Both the position numbers and the translations under genes were made by a program. A DNA stretch of 31,778 bases from a virus: the IMG/VR virus record IMGVR_UViG_3300044620_000107, positions 1-31,778 of that record. One strand, written 5' to 3'. Under the pieces are notes generated by a model. It was not told the DNA's origin. It made no database searches and saw only the letters and a list, made by a program, of their open reading frames with translations. This document shows, piece by piece, positions 1-9,000 of the stretch (position 1 is its first letter; every line of letters begins with the position of its first letter).

Positions 1-3000
1 GGGATCCGCAGCAGAGCGATCGGCAGGCCCGAGATGTTCTGCAATGCGTTCGGCACGTTCAGGAACATCTTGCCCAACGTCGTGTTGCGGCGCAGACCGC
101 TGAACAACCAGTTGAACGCTTTGCTGTTGTGCGGCTGCGAGGTCGTGTTGTTGAGCGCACGCGAAAGGAACGGACGCAGCACCTCCTGGTACAGCGTCGG
201 GTCCATCAGGTGCATCTCCTGCATGACCGTGTAGTCCGTCAGCAGTCGGTTGACGTCGTTGACGACAGGCGCGACCTCGGTGTAGCGCACCACCTGATCG
301 ATGTGCGACTCGATCATGCGCAGGTCGAACGACAACGGCTCGTGGACCGACTCGTTGCGCTCGCGCGTGAAACCGTCATCGGCCATGGGAAGCTGCTGCC
401 GCATGTCGGCCTGCAACTCGGCGATCGACTCGACTCGCGCACCGATCGGCGACTTCGTGCTGTCGATCTTGGCCGGGACGTAACCACCCGAGAACGTGCC
501 GTAACGGTTGACGATCGGCGTGCGGCCAACCGTCCGCATGATCGATCCCGTGATGCGCTTGTGCGCCCCCTGGATGCTCGGCAGCAGGCTCTCGTTCAGA
601 TCCCAGACAGCCTGCAAGAACTTCCAGTGCGTTGCCTGCAAGCGGCCACTCTCGTTGAGCGCCTCGACGAAGGCGTCCCAGTCCTGGCTGTTCAGCACCA
701 TCTCATTCGTCGCAGCGTCTCGCTCCAGGAAGCCGAACGCCTTGCCGTAGCCAGTGCCGCCGAGCAGAAGCTTGCGCTTGTTGCTCTGGTTGCCGATGTG
801 CAGGAGCGCACCCAGCAGTTCGCGCATGTCGGCGAAGGTGTAGATCAGCCGGCCGTCGCGCGACCGGAACTCGATCCGACGCTGCGCCGCCGGCACGTCG
901 GCGTCGAGCGGAGCAGACCTGAGAATCGTCGCATACGTCGACAGCACAGACTGCCGGCGTGCTTCGTACCGGACGAAGGCGTCGTTGATCGGCGTCCAGA
1001 TCAGCTTCGTCCAGATGCCAGGGGTGCCGCCGTCGAATCGCAGCATGGTGTGCTCGACTCGCTTCCACTTCGCCACGAAGCTGCCGAACCAGGAGAGCTT
1101 CTCCTCCGTGTCGGTGCGCTTGCGGTCGCGGCCAGGGACCGGGCCACGAATCCCTCGGTCGGAGATTGCCTGCAACAGCAGGTCGCGCGCGTCGCGGAAC
1201 GACTGCCGACGCTGGTCGAACACCACCTCGCCGCGCTCGACGGCCGCGTCATGCAGCGCCTCGATGACGTCGCGGAGCGTCCTCCACTGCTCGACGGTCA
1301 TGCGACGCCATGGCGGCTGGTCGTTGCCGCGCCCGGTGATCGTCTGGCGCGGCAGGCTCGCGATCAGCTGCCGCAGTCCGGTGACCGTCGGCTCGATCTG
1401 CGCCCACAGAGCAGCATCCAGCTGCTGCACCGTCGACCAGATCTGCTCCGCACGCTCTGGCGTGAACGATGCCGGCGCGTAGCCAGCCTCAGTCAGCAAC
1501 GCCTGCGCAGCGTGGACGTACAGCATCTCCAGCTTCCGAGCGCGCGTCTGCCCGATGTTGAACAGGCGAGACACGAACGTGCGGAACTGCTCGGCCTCGC
1601 GCCTGATCGTCAGCGCTTCCGCCGTCATCTGCTGGTAGAGCAGCTGCCTCAGCTTGGCCTGCGATGCGGCACGGTATCGGACGTCGCGACCGCCCTGCGG
1701 CATGCTCGTGATGTCCTTGCGCAGCGCCTGCTGCGCTTCGGTCGCCGACCGCCGCTCCTGAGCCAAGAAGTCGCGCGGGTTGATCTCGCCGATGACGCGC
1801 GTGCTCAGGTTCTTGCGAGCCTGACCGGCTGCGGCCTGGGCCAGCATCAACTGCGGGACGGTGCTCTCCGCAGCGCCGGCAAAGCGGCTCCTCTGCGCCT
1901 GGAGCGCTCCGATCTGCAAGTCGAGCCACTGCAATCGTTGCAGGTCAACTCTGTCGAGTGGGGTCTGCTCGTCGAGCAGCATGCTGCGCTCCTCTCGCGC
2001 CGCCTCCAGCTGCGGCTCGATCGACGCCACAGCGTCGCGAGCCTGCTGCATCTTCCGACGATGACCTGGGAGTGCCGCGATGGCGACCGTCGTCAGGTTG
2101 GTGTTCAGCCACATCGCCTCGGCAGCTACGAGCCGCGCGCGAAGCTCGCCATGCACAGCCTCCAGAACGGCTTGGTCGCGCGCCTTCGGGTCGACGAGGT
2201 TGCCGAACTCCTGCTGCATGCGCTCGTCGAGACGGGCATCGATCGCCTGCTGTGGAGTCGGGGCAGCTGCCAGGGTCGACATCATGCCGGCGACGTCGGC
2301 CCGCATCGTGCCATCTGGGTCGTTGCTCACGAAGCCAAACGCTGTCGCCACCTGCTCGGGGTCTGCGCCGCCCCTGCGCATGTACTTGTCGAGATTGACC
2401 GTGACCGAGATCAAGTTCCCGGACGGATCACGCTCGATGCGCGAGAACGCCGCCAGATCCGGCATGCGCGCAATCGCGTCTCGATCCAACTTATGCCCGT
2501 GCGCGGCCTTGCTGTCGTCGCGCGCGGTCTGACCATCCTGCCCCACCAGGATGCCGGTCTTGAAGTAGCTGATCAGCCGGTACACCGGCTGCTCCATGAC
2601 CTCTGCCGTGACTTCGGCCCGCAGGCGCTCCCTCTGCGCTCGCGCGGCGCGTTCGCGGTCGGCAGAAGCCCTCGCAATCGCAGGCTGCGACAGCTGCAAC
2701 TGACGAACGCTTTGCTGCGTCAACTGCGACACCGACTCCAGCCGCTGCGCCTCCATCAGTTCCTGCAACTCCTGCCACTGGTCGTCGCTTCCAGGGAACT
2801 GCTCGCGCGTCTGGAACAGAGGCTCCAGAGCGTTGGCCGTGATGGCGGAATCGACCGACTGCTCGGCCGCAAGCATGCGCCCCATGACGGCACGCACCTC
2901 GTCGGTCAGCATCGGCAGGTCGTGGCCCGTGGCGGCCCGGTACGCGACGTTGATGTTCTCAATCACCTCTCGGTAGTACCTGCGGATCCATCGGGACAGG

Positions 3001-6000
3001 CGATCGAACAAGCCGCGCAATCCTGGCGTCGGAGCGACGCCCTCAAACAGGTACTTCTCGTAGCTGTACGCGAACGCCTCCCAGTGCCGCTCCTGCTCCT
3101 GCATGGTCATGGCGTTCCACGTCGCGAGGTCCGCAACGCCGAACCAGCCAAGCAGAACCTGCACGTCGCGAAGGTGCCTTGGGTTCGGGAAAGGACGCGA
3201 CGCCGAGCGGAACAGGTAGCGCATCATGTTGTGCGCCTGCTCGTGGACGTGCGCCTTCAGGTTGCCCGTGTGCAGCAGGCGGGCGCGGCGCGTGTTGATG
3301 TCGATGTTGGCTTCTTCTTGGGATCCCTCGCTGTACAGGATGCTGGTGTTCGTCTGATCGTCTCGCTCGTCGAGAGGGATTACCGAGCCGTCTTCGGTGA
3401 ACGTAACGGCATCGGCGAGCTTGATTTGCTCAGGACGGAATACGATGTACGAGTCGCGTGCCTCAGGAATGCGGCGAAGGAACTCTTCGTCGGTGGACAC
3501 TTGACGAACTCGACTCCACTGCGCGTTGTCACTGTACGCTTGCGCTGCGACCTGTGCGCTCAAGGATCGTCTCTGTTTCGATCCAGGATCGCCAATCGCT
3601 ATCTCGCGCCGATTCAGGTACACGACGCTGTCGTAGCCGTGCATCTGTATCAGTAGCTGAAGCCCAATCTCTTCAAGCTCCGCTTGCCCGACGTCGCTTG
3701 GCTTAATCGTTGGAGACGTCAGCCACGACCTTGCAACACGTTCGTAGTCGGGGTCGACAGGCTTTTCTCCAATCGAATACCTGAATGCGTCGTGAGCTTT
3801 GTAGGTCTTCCCGATGGTGCCTGTAAGTAGCAATGACTTAACAATCTGCTCAAGTTGATCGAGTGCTGCGTAAGCCGCAGTCTGGTCTCCTCCAAACCAA
3901 CCCATGTTGGTGAGTTGTGGGATAACTCGACCACTAGTCCAGATTCCAACATCTTGAAGACGTAGCGGGTTCCTGATCTTCAGGTAGACGCTGAACAACT
4001 TCTTCTTGTCAAGCTCCCCACTGTTGCTTGAGGCAAACTTGCCTGCGACCGCAGGCTCGACGCTGAAGTGGGCACCAAGGTTGCCCGTCTCGTAGACCGT
4101 CTTGAAGACGGTGAACGGCTTCGCCGCCGCGTGAGCCGTCACCGGAACATCGACAGAGGTTCCGTGGAACGCGCGTACAAACCCAGACGCAGCAGCAGAC
4201 TGGTCGCGCAGCTGCTGCACCGGAGCACGCTGCTCTGGCGTCGAGTTGGCGAACTTCTCCGGCGTGCCGATGTCGGCGGCGCGCACGGCGTCCATGTACT
4301 GCTCGCGCAACACGCCGACGCCCTTCGACGACAGACGCTTGCCGGCAGTCGGCTTGTTGGCCTCCTGTAGCTCAAGCGGCTTCGGCCACTCGACCATCGG
4401 GCCTTGGTCACGCTTGTACTTGCCCTTCCAGTTCGGATTGAAGGCGTACCAGAGGACGTCGGGTCGGCCGTCCTGCCACTCCTTGAACTTCTCGTAGTCC
4501 CAGTCCTCTGGCTTCTGCTTGTCGTCCCACGGCATGCGCGCAACCGGGTACAGCCCGTGCGCGGCGTAGATGGACGGCAGCGCAGTGTCGAATGAATCGG
4601 CCTTCCACCCGCCCTGGTCGATGGCGAGTTGCAGCATGTAGGTCATGTCCCCACGCTTGCTGGGGCTGCCGAAGCACGACACGATGTCGCCGTCCTTCTT
4701 CAACGCAAAACCGGCCTCGCCGTCGTCGGTGAGGAACAGCCGCATGAGCAGGTAGTCCTCGGCAGGGTAGGCGTGGACTGCGGCCCCGTACTGCGTGTTG
4801 GCCTTCTTGCTTGCCAGCACCGCTTGCCGGAACGCTTCTGCGCTTCCCTTCTCGCCCTTCCTCAACTCCACGATGCGGCGCGGGCGCATGCCGGCGTCGC
4901 GCATGATCTGCATGAACGCCGGAGGGATGATCCACTCGGTGCCCTTGAGTTCGACGCCGAGAAGCTCGCCTAGCCGTACAGGCGCAGCATCTCGCGCGCT
5001 GCTGTTTCGCTTACTCCATTCACCCGCATCACCTCCTGCACCAGACTCTCTCCACTGTCGGACGATGGTGCCGGTGTTGTACTTGGCACGCTCGTTGACC
5101 TCGCCGAGGACGGTGTCGCTGGCTTGTTCCCGCCAACGATCAAGACGCCGTCGCCGATCACTGCCGATGCCTCGACCTGCTCCCACTTCAAGGGCTTCTT
5201 TTCGCTCATGTGAGAACCACGCACTGAAGAACTGCTGGCTTTCGACGAGAGGGTCGCCACCGATGGCGGCCCCCAGCGTCTCCAGCGAAGCATCGGATGG
5301 TAGCACAGCCAGCATGAAGCTGTTGTGCGTGAACGTGTCATGGAACCCGGCCTGCGCCAGCTTGGCCTGCAACCCACGAATCTGGTCGGGCGTTGCGCCG
5401 GCCGCGATGCGGAGCGCCGCAGTCGTCGTCGCGGTGGCGTCCACGAACTTGGACGCCGACACTGCGGTGACGTTGTCCAGCCCGAACACGTTCCCGATGG
5501 CGCGGGCGATCTGGCGCGTGTTGGCCGTGTTCGGGATCGTCACCGTGATCGCCAGCGACGCCTCGCCGTTCTGCATGGCGACGGTCGTTCCGACAGTGCC
5601 AGCCGTCTCAAACTCGGCCAGCACCTTGGGCAGGAAGTCGCCGATGACCTTCGACGAGACCTGCATCTTCTGCTCGTCGGTCAGCTTGGCGTAGCGACCA
5701 GCCAGAGCCGCGTCGGACGTCGCCGGCTGCACCGGCAGCATCAGGGTCACGTTCGGATCCGGCTTGGCATCGGCGCGCTCGTTCACCACGGCGTCCATGG
5801 CCGCGCGCGACTCGCCTGCGTAGCTCGACGCTGGCTCGATCTCCGTCGAGACGTCGACCCACTCAGGGCGCGTGATGCCTTCCGCCAGCTGCCAGATCGC
5901 CTCGCGGGTCTCCTCCAGCGTGGCCTCGCCAGCACGGTACTTCGCCCACAGGTCGTTCACCGGCTTCTTCATGCCGGACTTCTTCGCAGCCTCAAACAGC

Positions 6001-9000
6001 CCGCGAATGGCTTCCCAGGTGATCGACTGCTCTTCACGGACCTGGACGCCGGTCTGCGCAGCCGCGCGACGGTACGCATCCAGGAAGATCGCGTAGCCAC
6101 CGTGCAGGCCAAGCCGCGCGTCCTTCACCTTGCCGCCAAGCCCGTAGGCGACGGCGTCGTCGCTGGCCGACAGCGGCATCATCAGTGCCGCAGCGATGGC
6201 GTGCGTGTCGATCGTCGCCGCAGGCAAGAACCATGGCGAGTAGATGTTGTTGTAGAAGTTGCGGACCTTGTGCGCGCCTCCAACCTGGACGTGGATGTTC
6301 TCGAAACGCCCGTCCTCGAAGATCGAAATCGCCTTCAGGATCGTGTTGTAGCTGCCCCATCGCAGCTTCGCTTCCTTCCTTGCGTCCGGCTTGCCGGTCA
6401 TGCTCGGGCCAGCCATGCCGCCTTCCGGCGTGATGATCGCGAAGCTGCGCGAGTTGTGCGCCTCGTCGAACAGGCGCACCCAGTAGCCAGCCATGCGGAG
6501 ATCGCCAGCGTCGAGAAGATCCTTGAGCGTGCCGCTGCGAGCCATCTGCATCGATGGGCCAGCGTTGAAGGCGTACAACTCTGCACGCTTGGCCTCGGCC
6601 GCAGGGATCTGCTTCTCCAGCTTCGCCTTGGCCGACTCGTACTCCTCCATCAGCTTGGGGTACTCCTCCTTGCGCTCGGCGAACTCCTCAGCGGTCTCCG
6701 ACTTGATGCGGCGCGGACGCACCGGCCGCTCGGGCTTGGTGATCTTGTGCGCAGCGATCTCTTGCAGCAACGCCTCAGTGCCTTCCTTGTCCTGCGTCTC
6801 GCGAGCCTCGCCGAGTGCATCCTCAAGCTCTTCCAGGCGCTCTTCGTAGACCGCAAGCTCCTCTTCGTACTGCTGCATCAGCTTGTCGCGCCTGCGAGCG
6901 AAGCGTTCGCGACGACGATCCCACTGCTCGTCGGTCTCTCCAACGACCGGCTTGGACGGGCGCGTCGGCTTCTCAAGCGAAGCCAGCTTCAGCTTCAAGG
7001 TGGCGACGTTGGCATCCTTCGACGCCATGAGCCTCTGCCACAAAGCCTCCATCCCTGGAGTCCACGTCGCGTCGCGCTTGGAGAACAGGATGTCGGCGAT
7101 CCTGTCCCCCATGCTGACGTTCTCGAACCAGTTCTTCTGCGGAGACAGCACAGCCAGGATGCCGGCTGCCTGCATGGGCGAGATGTTGTACCGCTTCGCC
7201 ATCCAGTCGGCGATGCGACGCGCGCCGACATACCACAGCTTGGCGCGCGCACGCCACTCTGGATTCATGCGCTCGTGCAACCAGACAAGGTTGTCGCGCG
7301 CAAAGTCGATGAATCCTTCGATCTGCTGCTCGGGCGTCTGAGTCTCGTCCCAGCGGTAGGCGACGCCGAGATCGCTGTCCTTCAGCACGTCGAGGTTGCT
7401 GCTGACCAAGTCGGGGTTGGTCTTCATCACCGACCAGTCGACGAGCAGCTTCTCGTCCAGTGCCTGCATCTCAGCGCCCTTTGCCGTCGGCACGCGCGTC
7501 GATGCTTCCATCGGTGCCGACGTCCCCTCTGGAGTGGGGAGAGGCGTCGGTTCCTGCCTCGGCGACGGCATGCCCATGCTCGCCAGACGACCCGGCTTCC
7601 AGCCGGCGACCTGCTTGGCAGACTTGAGCAGCTTGAGCAACTCGGCGGCCCGCTTCTTCTGGTTGCCTGCGCCTTCCTGCTTGGCGATCGTGGCCGCCAG
7701 ACGCTCGTCGGTGATGCTGCCGGCGGCCCACTTCGCCGCGTCAGGACCGAATCGATCGGCCAGCACGCCGATCTGGCGCAGGGCGGCGGCCTGCTGCCGG
7801 CGAGACAACATGCCGCCGAAGCCCGCCGGCTGCTCCGCGCCGTACACGAACGACTCCAGCTGCTGGCGCTCGGCGTCGGCGATCGTCGCGGCTGGGTCGG
7901 TGAGCAGATCGAGCGCCTCGGTGCGGCGGCGCTCCAGGTCGGGGTCCACGGCAGCAGGGGCTGCCTCTGCCGCAGCAGGCTCCTGCGTCGTGGCGACAGC
8001 GCTCTCTGGCCGGTTCTCCCAGATGATCCCCTCGGTCGCGGCAGCCTCGGACAGCGACTTGCCCTCGTCGATGGCGACGCCCTGAAGGAACAGCACCTCG
8101 ACCTCTGCGGCGTCTGCGGCGTCCTGGCGGCCCTGCTCGGTGTCGGGGAACTTCCCGCTGGCGACGTACTTCTCGGCCAGCTGCGCGACGGCTTGGTCGC
8201 GCGCGGTGTCGTTCTGGTCCTGGGTCAGCTGCGACGCCGGGATGCTCATCACGGTGGCGTCTGCGGGGGTCATGACCGTCGCGATGCCGCCGACCTGCTC
8301 TCCAGCCGGCGGCGTCTGCTGCGGCAGCGCGGCTTCTGTCTCCAGGAACTCTTGCAGCGCCTTCTCGCTCTGCTGCCGCTCGGCCTTGGTCATGCCGTCG
8401 GCGAAGAACTTCAGCAAGCCCTGCGTCTCCAACCCCAGGCCGATCCGCTTGCCGGCGAAGTGCTCGACGAAGTCGGCGACCGAGATCTTGACGTCGACCG
8501 TGTCGTCGACGGCTTCGTCGACTTGCCGCGCCACATCGGGCAGCAACTCGCGCAGCGTCCGAGTCGCACGACCATCGCCGACGGCTCCTTCCTCGCGAGC
8601 CACGCGCGACGGCGACGCGCCTGTCTGCGCAGCGACGTCGGCACGCTCGAAAGCATCGGCCTGCTCCAGGGCGTCGCGCATGTCGCGGACGTTGACGTAC
8701 ACGTTCTCGATGCCGTCACGCTTCAGGATCTTGCCAAGGCTCTCGGCGGCGGCGGCGGGCGCGTTCGCCATCACCTCTGTGCTGCGCATCTCGTTGAGGG
8801 CCGTCGTCCACTTCTTGGTCTGGTGCTCCGAAGCTCGGGCAAATGCCCTGTCGCGACGCAGCCGCCACGAGGCACCAGCGATCGACAGCGGGGCGATGCC
8901 GACGGCTGCCGCACCCATCTCGGCCCATGCCTCCGACCACATCTGCTCGCCCATCGCCGACCAGTCGAGCCGGTTGCCGTAGGCTGGGTCGGAGTTGGCG

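Noticed and set aside
129-3656. Plus-strand open frame of 1175 codons
   Set aside because: Same reason: antisense shadow of the metallopeptidase and C-terminal parts of the giant protein, with low-complexity Arg/Leu translation.
4139-4543. Other minus-strand ORFs within the giant gene, for example 134 codons here
   Set aside because: Their translations are Arg/Ser/Thr-rich shadows without any shift in codon bias, unlike the block at 4970-5209.
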